Shown here piece by piece: positions 8,033 through 16,407 of a stretch of DNA of 36,635 bases. Position numbers and translations under genes: made by a program. Origin of the DNA: JANLUX01 sp031366005. GTDB taxonomy: Bacteria > Bacteroidota > Bacteroidia > AKYH767-A > OLB10. The DNA is taken from contig JANLZB010000030.1 of the NCBI GenBank assembly GCA_031366005.1, positions 1-36,635 on the forward strand, written 5' to 3'. The notes under the pieces are model-generated. The model saw only the letters and a list, made by a program, of their open reading frames with translations, did not search any database and was not told the origin of the DNA. Each line of letters begins with the position of its first letter. Position 1 is the stretch's first letter.

Positions 8033-8451
8033 GTTTTTTATAATTGATTAGTTAATTTTTGTATAATTATTATTTTTCATTAAGGCATAACTCTAACAAT
8101 TCATTGTCAGGAAATGACTATATTTTTTTAAATTAATATCATGAATGGTCAAGAATTAAAAACTGATTATCAAAAACTTTTCAAGAATTATCAGAGGCTA
8201 CTCCGATGTAATATCTGCAAAAAACATCAACACATTACGAGGAAAATACCCATGCAAAGCGGTATTTACATCCTTAAAGAAAATTTAAATTGACTGGTAC
8301 TAAAAATTGACTGTGGTAATTGGTAATAAAAAGCAAACGTAATTTATACAAATGAATTAAACAAGCATTATTTTAAAAATCTTTTTAACACATATATTTA
8401 TTTAAACTATTTTCAACCACTTTAAACAACTAAACTTTATTGAAAGCACTG
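8033..8451. other. AT-rich divergent intergenic region between IPTL-CTERM and exosortase genes
   Basis: About 420 very AT-rich bases separate the divergent 6058-8019 gene and the exosortase gene. It should hold the promoters of both, but I could not place a convincing -33/-7 pair. The only coding-like part is the short frame at 8141-8293. Confidence 0.5.
8141..8293 (+). pseudogene. 50-codon ORF, possible remnant of a GIY-YIG-like gene
   Basis: ATG at 8141 opens a 50-residue frame with a lysine-rich, protein-like composition. It contains a CNICKKH segment (a single CxxC) and ends in IPMQSGIYILKENLN. The SGIYIL string is like the first strand of GIY-YIG nucleases, where it is normally followed by a YVG or YIG strand; that strand and the catalytic residues are absent. 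It may be a truncated remnant, or a genuine small protein, or chance. The resemblance rests on one short motif. Confidence 0.3.
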
Positions 8452-8988
8452 ATGAAAAATTCGCTCATAGCAAAAATAAAAGAGTGGCGCAGTCGATATC
8501 CATTCCTTGTTATTGCATCTTTAATTGCATTGCAGATTATTGTGTTTTATTTCTTTTACTGGATCCCTGCTTTGGAGAAAAATGTTTTTGCCCCTCTGGT
8601 AAATTTTTATGCGCTGCTTTCTTCAAAAGCATTAAATATGTTCGGCTATCAAACCACTGTTTTGTACGATACAATAAAATCCGCTCAGTTTTCAGTAAGC
8701 ATACACAAAGGCTGTGATGCATTGGAGCCAATGGCATTGCTTGTTGCTGGAATTTTAGCTTTTCCGGCATTGATGAAACAAAAACTATCAGGTATTATAA
8801 TGGGTTTGTTATTTCTTTTTTTGCTCAATGTTGTACGTATTGCCACACTGTTTCTCATCGGTGTCTATCAACCGCAATTTTTTGAAGCCATGCATATTGA
8901 AGTATGGCAGATAATATTCATTATTGCAGGTATAGCTTATTGGTTTCTTTGGGTAAGAAGGGTAGTAAGTAAAGTTAAGCCTGTATGA
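8452..8988 (+). CDS. xrtH: Exosortase, XrtH type (IPTLxxWG-CTERM specific)
   Basis: The product is a multi-pass inner membrane cysteine transpeptidase-like enzyme of 178 residues from the ATG at 8452; a TTG at 8440 in the same frame would add four residues. The exosortase/archaeosortase catalytic triad is visible. Cys88 lies in HKGCDALEPM at the edge of a membrane helix, Arg129 in LNVVRIATL, and His148 in FEAMHIEVWQ. There are about five membrane helices (21-40, 46-62, 93-107, 112-138, 150-168). The family cuts C-terminal sorting signals of exported proteins. Assignment to the XrtH subfamily rests on the short length, the HKGCDALEPM context and two IPTLSQWG proteins encoded divergently next door. 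The next gene overlaps by four bases, indicating translational coupling. Confidence 0.88.
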   Translation: MKNSLIAKIKEWRSRYPFLVIASLIALQIIVFYFFYWIPALEKNVFAPLVNFYALLSSKALNMFGYQTTVLYDTIKSAQFSVSIHKGCDALEPMALLVAGILAFPALMKQKLSGIIMGLLFLFLLNVVRIATLFLIGVYQPQFFEAMHIEVWQIIFIIAGIAYWFLWVRRVVSKVKPV

Positions 8989-9668
8989 AAAATTTTCTGA
9001 TCATTATTAAATTCCTTCTCATTTTTTCAATAACTTATGTAGTATTACTGTTGCCTCAAACTGGCATAGACAGGAAATATGAAAACTTTTTTCGCAATAT
9101 TGGCAATAAGTTATTTGGAAATTTTGGAAAGGAAGGAGTGCTAATGCTTAAAGAAGAATATGGTGAAGGATATGACACCAGAATTTATCTTTCTAAAAAA
9201 TCATTGTTGCAGAAAAATAATGACTACAAGGCAGAAATATTTCCTATCAATAGCCGCAGAATAGGATATATTTCTACAGCTTTTTTATTTGCGCTCATCC
9301 TCGCTACCCCACTCGCCCTAAAAAGAAAACTGGTTGCAATGATTATTGGTTTGTTTTTAATAACCCTGTATGCTATGTTGAAGTTGCGGGTGCTCATACT
9401 TCACTTTTACACGCTAACAAAAACAACTGGCTTGTATCAGTTACCTGATGAGAAAAAATCAATTGAATTCTGGTCAGATTTTTTTGCACGGCCTAATACT
9501 CCTGTTTATTATGTTGTAATCATCGTATGGATTGCTGTATCTTTTAGTAAAAAAGATTTTCAGAAATTAAATGGTTCATTAATGCAATTAACAACCAAAC
9601 CGTATTCAAATGCACCAGTGAATAATAAAAAATCTGTTTCTCAAAAGCATTTTAAGGCAAAAAAATAA
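8985..9668 (+). CDS. Exosortase-associated membrane protein (candidate)
   Basis: The 227-residue product starts at an ATG that overlaps the exosortase stop (ATGA), so the two are almost certainly co-translated. There is one N-terminal membrane helix (about 3-24). An extracytoplasmic loop of about 65 residues follows, then three more helices (about 91-110, 114-136, 172-189) and a basic C-terminal tail of about 30 residues. I see no catalytic motif. Membrane proteins encoded next to exosortase H are known in other bacteria; whether this one belongs to that family I cannot tell without a profile search. From the overlap I infer that it works with the exosortase, for example in presenting or anchoring substrates. 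Confidence 0.7.
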   Translation: MKNFLIIIKFLLIFSITYVVLLLPQTGIDRKYENFFRNIGNKLFGNFGKEGVLMLKEEYGEGYDTRIYLSKKSLLQKNNDYKAEIFPINSRRIGYISTAFLFALILATPLALKRKLVAMIIGLFLITLYAMLKLRVLILHFYTLTKTTGLYQLPDEKKSIEFWSDFFARPNTPVYYVVIIVWIAVSFSKKDFQKLNGSLMQLTTKPYSNAPVNNKKSVSQKHFKAKK

Positions 9669-9695
9669 CCCTTGATTTGTTTTAGATCAAAGGTT
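9667..9695 (+). terminator. Weak terminator hairpin after the exosortase operon
   Basis: AACCCTTGAT pairs with ATCAAAGGTT (one mismatch, 9-base loop) directly at the stop of the 8985 gene. There is no T-run, so termination is uncertain. It also faces the end of the converging 9717 gene. Confidence 0.4.
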
Positions 9696-9716
9696 ACTAT
9701 TAAATAATTACAAGAA

Positions 9717-10157
9717 TTATTTTTTCCCCTTGGCTTTCTCTTTTGCTGCTTTGTCTTTTGCTGACTTGAGCGCCTTCTCTGCGTTCTTCAAATCTTTATC
9801 CAGATGGTCGAGTTCTTTTTCTTCTTCTTTTAGCTGCGGCTCCAGGTCTTTTATGGCTTGCATGTTGTCATCCACTTTTGTTTGCAGCGCATCAATCTTA
9901 TCTTCTTTTTTAGATTTTTTTGCTGTCTTCAGTTGATCTTTCAGCTTCTTCTTTTCGTTCTGAAGTTTTACAAATCTGTTATTGTCTTTTGTATTTGCAA
10001 GGGTTTTTCGTTTTATTTCAGCTTTAATCGTATCCCGGTCTGCCTGCAATTGCTTTATTTCTGAATTATCTTTTTCTGTTTTACCTGGTTTTGCTTCCTG
10101 AGCAAATGATGCAAAGGCCAATAACAGGACAAGAGATGCTAATACTATTTTTTTCAT
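9717..10157 (-). CDS. Secreted lysine-rich coiled-coil protein
   Basis: The 146-residue product has a clear signal peptide (MKKIVLASLVLLLAFASFAQ, cleavage near residue 20). The rest is almost entirely charged helix: Lys, Glu, Asp, Leu and Gln in heptad-like order from about 30 to 130, ending in a lysine-rich tail (AKEKAKGKK). No enzyme motif is seen. Such small periplasmic coiled coils are common in Bacteroidota and have no assigned role. It converges on the exosortase operon and is probably transcribed alone. Confidence 0.8.
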   Translation of the reverse strand: MKKIVLASLVLLLAFASFAQEAKPGKTEKDNSEIKQLQADRDTIKAEIKRKTLANTKDNNRFVKLQNEKKKLKDQLKTAKKSKKEDKIDALQTKVDDNMQAIKDLEPQLKEEEKELDHLDKDLKNAEKALKSAKDKAAKEKAKGKK

Positions 10158-10371
10158 AATGCTATTTAAGATTAATGTGAATGAATAAAATCAAAAGTAT
10201 ATTTTTTTTGATTAGCAACTCCCAAAGTATATATTGAGCTATTCCAGTTTGTTATTAATGTACATCAAAATTATTGAGATACCAATTATCAAACTGCGGA
10301 ATAAACGCAACGGTTCTAAAATTGGCATCGGTTTTAAATGTAACATCAATGTACTTTAAAAAACAAACGTT

Positions 10372-10527
10372 ATGTCAAATCTACTTTACATTATCGCGGT
10401 GATCCTGATCATCTCCTGGGCAATTGGTTTTTTTGCTTACAGTGCAGGATCTATCATTCATTTGCTATTGGTAATAGCAATCATTTCAATTTTATTTAAT
10501 CTCATCAAGGGTAACAGAGCAGTCTAA
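10372..10527 (+). CDS. lmo0937 family small membrane protein
   Basis: A 51-residue frame starts at ATG 10372 and ends with TAA at 10525-10527. The sequence begins MSNLLYIIAVILIISWAIGF and ends NLIKGNRAV. It has two hydrophobic helices (about 4-22 and 28-44) separated by AYSAGSIIH, the layout of the lmo0937/DUF5670 family of tiny membrane proteins, which often respond to stress in other bacteria. Function unknown. A strong terminator follows 12 bases after the stop, so it is a single-gene transcript. Confidence 0.8.
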   Translation: MSNLLYIIAVILIISWAIGFFAYSAGSIIHLLLVIAIISILFNLIKGNRAV

Positions 10528-10538
10528 TAAGGATTAAT

Positions 10539-10575
10539 CAAATCAGAACTTTCTTATTTAGGAAGTTCTGATTTG
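10539..10575 (+). terminator. Terminator of the small membrane protein gene
   Basis: CAAATCAGAACTT pairs perfectly with AAGTTCTGATTTG (13 bp, 11-base loop) and is followed by ATATTTTTATTT. Confidence 0.75.
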
Positions 10576-10625
10576 ATATTTTTATTTCCCGATGTGAATC
10601 CATGATTCACTGTTAAATTTCTTCA

Positions 10626-12140
10626 ATGAGAAAAACAGGTTTAATATGCATCTGTTTTATTTTTTTCAATATTGGCTTTAGCCAGAACACATTTAATACA
10701 TCATCCTTCAACAACCAGTTTTTAAAATCATCAAACCTTCCTGTTATAATAATTAATACTCATAAGAAAGTAATACCTAACGATCGTGATATCTCCGCAG
10801 AAATGGGAATCATTTCCAATGAAAATACAATTAATCATGTTACTGATTCATTTAACTGCTACGGGAAAATTAATATTCAGACACGTGGTTCTTCTTCAAA
10901 AAGATTTCCAAAAAAATCTTATCACTTCAAAACAAGGACAAACACTAATCTGGAGATGCTTGTTTCACTTTTAGGATTACCTGCAGAAAGTGATTGGGTT
11001 CTGTATGCTCCTTATGATGATAAGTCACTCATGCGTGATGTGCTTGCATATAAAATTTCACGTGATATGGGGAGATACGCAAGTCGTACTATATATGTTG
11101 AATTGATTATTAATAACGATTACAAGGGAATCTACATTCTTGAGGAGAAAATAAAATGTAGTTTGAATCGTGTAAATATTTCAGAAATAATGCCTGATGA
11201 TACTTCGGGTGATAAAATAACGGGTGGATATATTTTGAAAATTGACCGGTTGCATCACCAGGATAATTACCATAAAATGAAAGCAGGATTTAATCTTGTA
11301 ACAAGAATAATAAAATCAAAATTTAATTTCATAAAAGAAAATAAGTTATCACATGACATTCCGCTAAAAAAAAGTAAACAAGCTAAAACACATTCAGAAT
11401 ATTTTGAAAGCCCTTACCTACCCTACCATGCTAAATGGCAAACTATTGTTTTCAGATTTCATACACCCGACTCAAAAATAATAGTTCCGCAACAGGTTAA
11501 TTATATTAAGAACTATATGTTAAAAGCAGAAGATGCACTTGCCGGAAATTATTTTACAAGCAATGATTCCGGCTTCCGGAAATATTTTGATACAAATTCG
11601 TTTATAGATTATTTTATTGTAAATGAACTTACACGTAATGTTGATGGTTATCGTTTAAGCACTTATTTTTATAAAGACCGTGAAAGCCATGGTGGTAAAA
11701 TTATAATGGGTCCAATATGGGATTTTAATATTTCAATGGGAAATGCAAATTATTGTCACGGTGATGATACCGCAGGATGGGCTTACGAATTTAATTCCTA
11801 CTGCAAAAACGAGGAATGGTTAGTTCCTTTCTGGTGGAAAAGAATGTTGCAGGATTCCCTCTTTCAAAATGAATTGAAGTGCCGTTGGTATTCATTAAGA
11901 CAAACTACTTTGAGCAATAAATATCTCATGAATTATATTGATTCAGTTGCTTTAATGTTGGATCAATCACAACAGCGTAATTTTCAGCGTTGGCAAATAC
12001 TCGGAACTTATGTGTGGCCAAATAAATATATTTTTAATACTTACGCTGAAGAAATAAATTATCTCAAAGGGTGGCTTATAGCACGACTTCAATGGTTGGA
12101 TAAAAATATGCCTGGTAATTGCAATCAGCATACGAATTGA
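10626..12140 (+). CDS. CotH kinase family protein (secreted)
   Basis: The product has 504 residues with a signal peptide (cleavage after about residue 20, GFSQ). The CotH fold, an atypical protein kinase fold, shows in order: RGSSS at 87-91, KKSYHFK at 96-102, DWVLYAPYDDKSLMRDVLAY at 123-142, GIYILEEKIK at 168-177, GGYILKID at 200-207, NELTRNVDGY at 333-342 and GPIWDFN at 362-368. CotH proteins of Bacillus phosphorylate spore coat proteins; Bacteroidota homologues are exported and their substrates are unknown. The usual acidic metal-binding residue (GPxWDFD) keeps the first Asp, with Asn at the second position. No T9SS tail is present. The gene starts a plus-strand run with the histidine phosphatase (25-base gap) and the DUF2061 gene (47-base gap). 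Confidence 0.88.
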   Translation: MRKTGLICICFIFFNIGFSQNTFNTSSFNNQFLKSSNLPVIIINTHKKVIPNDRDISAEMGIISNENTINHVTDSFNCYGKINIQTRGSSSKRFPKKSYHFKTRTNTNLEMLVSLLGLPAESDWVLYAPYDDKSLMRDVLAYKISRDMGRYASRTIYVELIINNDYKGIYILEEKIKCSLNRVNISEIMPDDTSGDKITGGYILKIDRLHHQDNYHKMKAGFNLVTRIIKSKFNFIKENKLSHDIPLKKSKQAKTHSEYFESPYLPYHAKWQTIVFRFHTPDSKIIVPQQVNYIKNYMLKAEDALAGNYFTSNDSGFRKYFDTNSFIDYFIVNELTRNVDGYRLSTYFYKDRESHGGKIIMGPIWDFNISMGNANYCHGDDTAGWAYEFNSYCKNEEWLVPFWWKRMLQDSLFQNELKCRWYSLRQTTLSNKYLMNYIDSVALMLDQSQQRNFQRWQILGTYVWPNKYIFNTYAEEINYLKGWLIARLQWLDKNMPGNCNQHTN

Positions 12141-12165
12141 TCATATTCTTTTATAGCGCATTGAT

Positions 12166-12702
12166 ATGAAAATCGGAATAGTCAGGCACGCCAGAGTTAA
12201 TTATCGTTATAAAAGATTTACTACAGGAGTGACTTTTATTGAAGGAAGAAATGCTTACGACACTGCACAAACAGCAATTACCAAACTTGAAATTAAAGCT
12301 GCGGACTTTCCTGTATGTTATACCAGTTCTCAACCGCGTGCATTGCAAACTGCCAACATGATTTATCCTGGTCCGGTAATTATTTCCGATGATCTTGTGG
12401 AAGTAATGTCCGCTTCGTTTTTTCTTGCTAAGCTTCATCTGCCAACCCTGCTGCGAAAAATATTTTCACGTGTTGCATGGTATTTTAATTTTAAAATGAT
12501 GCCCGAAACAAGGTCACAAACAATGCAACGTGCAGAAAGATTTTTGGATATGATCTTATCAAATAACAACACCGATGTCTTAATCATTACTCATGGTTTT
12601 TTTATGTTTTGTTTGAAACGTGTTTTATACAATCATGGCTTCCGAGGACATGTGCCGCTATTTCCAAAAAACGCTGTGCTTTATATTTTAGAAAAGAAAT
12701 AA
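12166..12702 (+). CDS. Histidine phosphatase family protein
   Basis: The product has 178 residues and no signal peptide, so it is cytosolic. The phosphoglycerate-mutase-like fold shows RHA at residues 7-9 (catalytic His8, where RHG is usual), TSSQPRALQTA with Arg58, an acidic Glu79 in DDLVEV, and the second catalytic His143 in IITHG. These are the residues of a phosphohistidine phosphatase mechanism. The substrate cannot be inferred. It lies 25 bases after the CotH gene and is probably in the same transcript, which would pair a kinase-like and a phosphatase-like protein though in different compartments. Confidence 0.87.
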   Translation: MKIGIVRHARVNYRYKRFTTGVTFIEGRNAYDTAQTAITKLEIKAADFPVCYTSSQPRALQTANMIYPGPVIISDDLVEVMSASFFLAKLHLPTLLRKIFSRVAWYFNFKMMPETRSQTMQRAERFLDMILSNNNTDVLIITHGFFMFCLKRVLYNHGFRGHVPLFPKNAVLYILEKK

Positions 12703-12749
12703 GTAGTAGTTTTAGATAAAATAATTTCTTAATTAATAGATTCACAAAA

Positions 12750-13022
12750 GTGCAGACACCCAAAAAAACTCCCGTTAAAAGAAGAAAGCTGATGTTTCAT
12801 CATGATCCATCGGTGGAGACAGTGCAGCGTTCTATTTTAAAAACCATTACTTTCAGAATACTCATCAGCATAATGGAATTTGCTTTTGTCTATTATGTAA
12901 CAGGACGACCCAGAATTGCTTTTGGTTTTATTGCAGTGAGCACTGTATATTCAATGATCATATTTTATTACCATGACCGCATTTGGGATAAGATAAAGTG
13001 GGGTAAAAAAGATCCTGAATAA
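12750..13022 (+). CDS. DUF2061 domain membrane protein
   Basis: The product has 90 residues from a GTG start at 12750; an ATG at 12792 (MFHHDP) is an alternative that keeps the whole domain. The DUF2061 signature is visible: RSILKTITFRI, YYVTGRPRIAFGFIAVS, and YYHDRIWDKIKWG near the end. There are two membrane helices (about 34-50 and 56-72). In other bacteria the domain occurs alone or fused to sulfate-assimilation proteins, but it has no established function. It is the last gene of the CotH run and ends 3 bases before the end of the converging AsmA-like gene. Confidence 0.85.
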   Translation: MQTPKKTPVKRRKLMFHHDPSVETVQRSILKTITFRILISIMEFAFVYYVTGRPRIAFGFIAVSTVYSMIIFYYHDRIWDKIKWGKKDPE

Positions 13023-13025
13023 ACA

Positions 13026-15362
13026 TTATAACTTATCCTTATTCTCCTGATGTTCTTCTTTGAATTTTTTTCTCGGTTTTTCTTGGTTTAACTCATCCAG
13101 ATCATCGTAAGCTTTTTTTAAATCCTTTGGCATTTCACCTTTGTATTCAATTTTGTAAAGTGAAAAACCATTGTATGGAATTACTGTTTCAGGTTTATTA
13201 ATTTTAATTCTTTTACCTATATCATTCTTATCGAAAAATGAAAGGAATTTTTTTTCTCTTTGTTCGTTCAACTGTTTAAATTTATTATTCACAATTGATT
13301 CATCAATTAACTGTGCGCATTTATCCTGTATCGTAAAAGTGAGTGATTTTTTCAAATGATTATTAAGGTAACGTACAAAAGCAGAATCTTTAACTGACAT
13401 TCTTTCGACACTCTCTGAGTCGCTTTCACTCAGCGTATTTCCTTTAATATTATTTGCATGAATAAAATATTTTTTCTTGGCTTCAAAAAATAAAATATGC
13501 TCTTTTTCTTTTAATGCGTATTGCTGGGGTTGAACTTCAATACTTGCTTCAGGAGTTTTATAAAGAAAGTGTGCAATCTTTTCAATAAATTTTTCCTGCT
13601 TATTGCTCAATTCACTGTTGTTCATACGCCATTTTAAAGTAAGTGATTTTTCAATCTCAGTCTCTACTTCTTTAACCTGCATCCTGTATGGTGTAGTTAC
13701 CGGTTTAACAAAAATATTTTTAAGCACATCCATTATCACATCATTTAAATGAAATTGAGGATTATTAATATTACCGGTAATCGGAATTTCATAATCAATA
13801 ACATTACCGCGTTCGCGAACAAATGCCATCACCAATCGCATCGGTATCCAACCAGTACCATTATTTTTAATTTTTTTGGTGACACGCGGATCAACAATTG
13901 ATAAATGATTTTGACTCGAGATATTACCATTGCTCACATTCCAGTTCCCTTTCAATTCAATAGTTCCTCTATCCAACGGGAAGGACGTACTGGAAATGAG
14001 ATACGGGTTTAACATGGTTGCAGGAAATTTTTCCAGGTTATAATAAATGTTAAAATCATTACTGTCCTTAGGATTCATTGAAAGCGTGATTGCCAGATTG
14101 CTGTAAGGCTGTATCCTTGACTTTAAATAGAGATGAACACGCTTATCATTTTTATCAATGGAATCCGCTGTGATACGGATGGGCTTTGCGTGCATTGCAA
14201 ATTGTTCACTTAGTGAAAAGTCATTGAATTTAAAATCGCCTTCGTAAACACCCAATCGTGTTATTTTATAATCACTTCTGAAAAAATTTCGCGATAACTC
14301 TTTTATATAATTTGCAATCTCCAGGATTAGATTAAATTTTGCAGGATCTTGATTTGCTTCGGTAAGGTTTGATCCTGACTTACCAAACATTGTCTCAAGA
14401 TTATTCAGATTATCATATTGCTCATATTTAAAATATGGATGGGTAAGCAATACAGAATCGAAAAGATATTTCTGGTATTTAGGACTTAACTGATGAATGC
14501 CAAATACCAGTTTATCGAAAGAGATAAAATCTTCCTTTTTTGTTTTTCCGAAATGAAAATCGCTGAGTGCAAGCATGCCTGTTGCGTTTACATTTTGTGC
14601 GTCATTAAAATTACCTGTCGCTTTTATATCTGCATCCAGTATTGCTGCAAAGCTTCCGTAATTAGAGAGTGATTTAAAATATTGTTCAATAATATCCAGG
14701 TTAAATTTATTTATCACAGCTCCCAGCTGGTAATCATTGTTTGCAGTGTTAATTATAAAATTACCTCTGAATTTACCTGTCCCTATACCGGGCACAAAAG
14801 AATATTTTATCTCAATTGTATCCTGGTTCCACTGAAATCCTTTGCTTTCAATGTAAGTGTTTTTAACAAAATAATTTATTGGTGTAGTCTTATCGTTGAA
14901 ATAAAACTCACCATCATTAATTTTTACTGTATTAATATTAAAATGAACGGGTGATGCGGTTGTATCTTTTGGTTTATCTGATGAAAACTTTTTAATAAGA
15001 TCATTAAAATTAAATGTCTTTTTAACCTGAATGATTTTAACAACCGGATGTTCTAAAATGATATTGGTTATTTCATACTGACTTGAAAACAACTTCCGGA
15101 TATTTACCGTGAAGTTCAAATCATTCGTGGAGAAAAAAACACTGTCACTCTTATATTCATAAACCTTTGTATTTTTTAAATGGATGAAACCCGTAAAAGG
15201 GTTAACAATTGCCCAATCCATTTTAATTTGCCTTCCTGTATATTTCTCATCATATTTTTCAACGAGGTATTTGCTGATAGGAGAAATAAATAGTATGATT
15301 AACAAAGCAACAAGAACAATAATCCCTGTAGTGATTAGTACCACTTTTTTAAATATCCGCAT
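13026..15362 (-). CDS. AsmA-like / DUF748 domain envelope protein
   Basis: The product has 778 residues from the ATG at 15362 (MRIFKKVVLITTG). The frame also has an ATG at 15401, but the 13 extra residues would precede the membrane anchor unnaturally. One N-terminal membrane helix (about 6-27) is followed by a long periplasmic region. The order is typical of AsmA/DUF748 proteins: ISKYLVEKY, TGRQIKMDWAIVNPFTGFIHLKNTKVYE, then repeated beta-strand blocks with LALSDFHFG-type motifs and GTIELKGNW, and a charged C-terminus. Proteins of the AsmA superfamily are implicated in phospholipid transport to, or homeostasis of, the outer membrane, which fits the lipid-related neighbours. Divergent from the PAP2-like gene 15469 with about 106 bases between them. 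Confidence 0.83.
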   Translation of the reverse strand: MRIFKKVVLITTGIIVLVALLIILFISPISKYLVEKYDEKYTGRQIKMDWAIVNPFTGFIHLKNTKVYEYKSDSVFFSTNDLNFTVNIRKLFSSQYEITNIILEHPVVKIIQVKKTFNFNDLIKKFSSDKPKDTTASPVHFNINTVKINDGEFYFNDKTTPINYFVKNTYIESKGFQWNQDTIEIKYSFVPGIGTGKFRGNFIINTANNDYQLGAVINKFNLDIIEQYFKSLSNYGSFAAILDADIKATGNFNDAQNVNATGMLALSDFHFGKTKKEDFISFDKLVFGIHQLSPKYQKYLFDSVLLTHPYFKYEQYDNLNNLETMFGKSGSNLTEANQDPAKFNLILEIANYIKELSRNFFRSDYKITRLGVYEGDFKFNDFSLSEQFAMHAKPIRITADSIDKNDKRVHLYLKSRIQPYSNLAITLSMNPKDSNDFNIYYNLEKFPATMLNPYLISSTSFPLDRGTIELKGNWNVSNGNISSQNHLSIVDPRVTKKIKNNGTGWIPMRLVMAFVRERGNVIDYEIPITGNINNPQFHLNDVIMDVLKNIFVKPVTTPYRMQVKEVETEIEKSLTLKWRMNNSELSNKQEKFIEKIAHFLYKTPEASIEVQPQQYALKEKEHILFFEAKKKYFIHANNIKGNTLSESDSESVERMSVKDSAFVRYLNNHLKKSLTFTIQDKCAQLIDESIVNNKFKQLNEQREKKFLSFFDKNDIGKRIKINKPETVIPYNGFSLYKIEYKGEMPKDLKKAYDDLDELNQEKPRKKFKEEHQENKDKL

Positions 15363-15468
15363 ACAATTGTTTGTATTAAAACATTCATTATAAAAATTCA
15401 TTCCATAAATTATCGTGTTTTCTTATGGCACATCTTTTTATCTTATTAAGCAATTTAAAAAGAAACAC

Positions 15469-16359
15469 ATGAAATTAAAGCACTTGCTCACTTGTTTATT
15501 CTGCAGTATTTGTTTTTACTGCGTTCAGGCGCAACAGGATTCAACTTCACTTGATACTTCAAAAGTTGCAATTGTTAATCCACCTGTCAAGGTAGAAACT
15601 ACACCTGTAAAAATATATCATTTAAAACCTGTTGTTGATATTCCGATAGTTGCCGGTTGCGGAGGATTTTCGGCTTTTGCCTTTACCAAAATTTATCATA
15701 AAGAACCATCTACTGAGCAGCAAATAAGAGAGCTTGATAAAAAGAATATTCCTGCATTCGATCGTTGGGCTGCAGGCATGTCAAATCACAGAGCAGCTTC
15801 TTACAGCGACAATTTCTTTTATGGGTCAATGCCTGCTCCGGTATTACTTATGCTGGATAAAAAAATGAGAAAAGATGCCGGTAAAATCGCTTACATGTAT
15901 CTTGAAGCATTTGCTATCACCGGGGTTTTTTATACAGGAACTGTTTATTTTGTAGATCGTTATCGTCCTGAAACTTATGTTGATACCAATAAAATTCCTG
16001 TGAAAGATCTTACCAGCGGTAATTATAAAGATGCATTTATGGGAGGTCATCCATCGGTGGTGGCAACTGCCACTTTTTTTACTTCCAAAGTGTATGCTGA
16101 TTATCATCCTCACTCTAACTGGCGCTACGTATTCTATGGAATCTCCATTGCAGCTACGGGAACGACAGCTTATCTGCGACACATTGCAGGAAAACATTTT
16201 CCTTCTGATTTATTGGTGGGCACCACAGTGGGTGTGTTAAGCGGAATGCTTGTTCCAACATTTCATAAAAACAAAAAAGTTACGGATAATAGTCTTGGCA
16301 TTGCACCTTATGTTAATGGTGATGCGAGAGGATTAACGCTCTATTATGCTTTTAAATAA
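15469..16359 (+). CDS. PAP2 superfamily protein with altered motifs
   Basis: The product has 296 residues from the ATG at 15469, which gives a proper signal peptide (MKLKHLLTCLFCSICFYCVQA); an upstream non-ATG start at 15415 is less likely. The PAP2 (phosphatidate phosphatase type 2) fold is recognisable. Motif C3 is RHIAGKHFPSD, with Arg237, His243 and Asp247 present. Motif C2 reads GGHPS (192-196) where SGH is usual, and C1 keeps the RP (166-167) but has Val where the Lys should be. The catalytic His of C2 and the His/Asp of C3 remain, so activity is possible but uncertain. The family dephosphorylates lipid phosphates at membranes. Compare the canonical paralogue at 24691. Confidence 0.83.
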   Translation: MKLKHLLTCLFCSICFYCVQAQQDSTSLDTSKVAIVNPPVKVETTPVKIYHLKPVVDIPIVAGCGGFSAFAFTKIYHKEPSTEQQIRELDKKNIPAFDRWAAGMSNHRAASYSDNFFYGSMPAPVLLMLDKKMRKDAGKIAYMYLEAFAITGVFYTGTVYFVDRYRPETYVDTNKIPVKDLTSGNYKDAFMGGHPSVVATATFFTSKVYADYHPHSNWRYVFYGISIAATGTTAYLRHIAGKHFPSDLLVGTTVGVLSGMLVPTFHKNKKVTDNSLGIAPYVNGDARGLTLYYAFK

Positions 16360-16407
16360 GTCCGTTTATATTTATTACTAAGATCCTGTTTAAATTTTTA
16401 AAAGTTT

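Noticed and set aside
12151..12438. 95-codon minus-strand ORF over the histidine phosphatase
   Set aside because: Antisense shadow of a gene with clear catalytic motifs.
15844..16197. 117-codon minus-strand ORF over the 15469 gene
   Set aside because: Antisense shadow; the plus frame has a signal peptide and PAP2 motifs.
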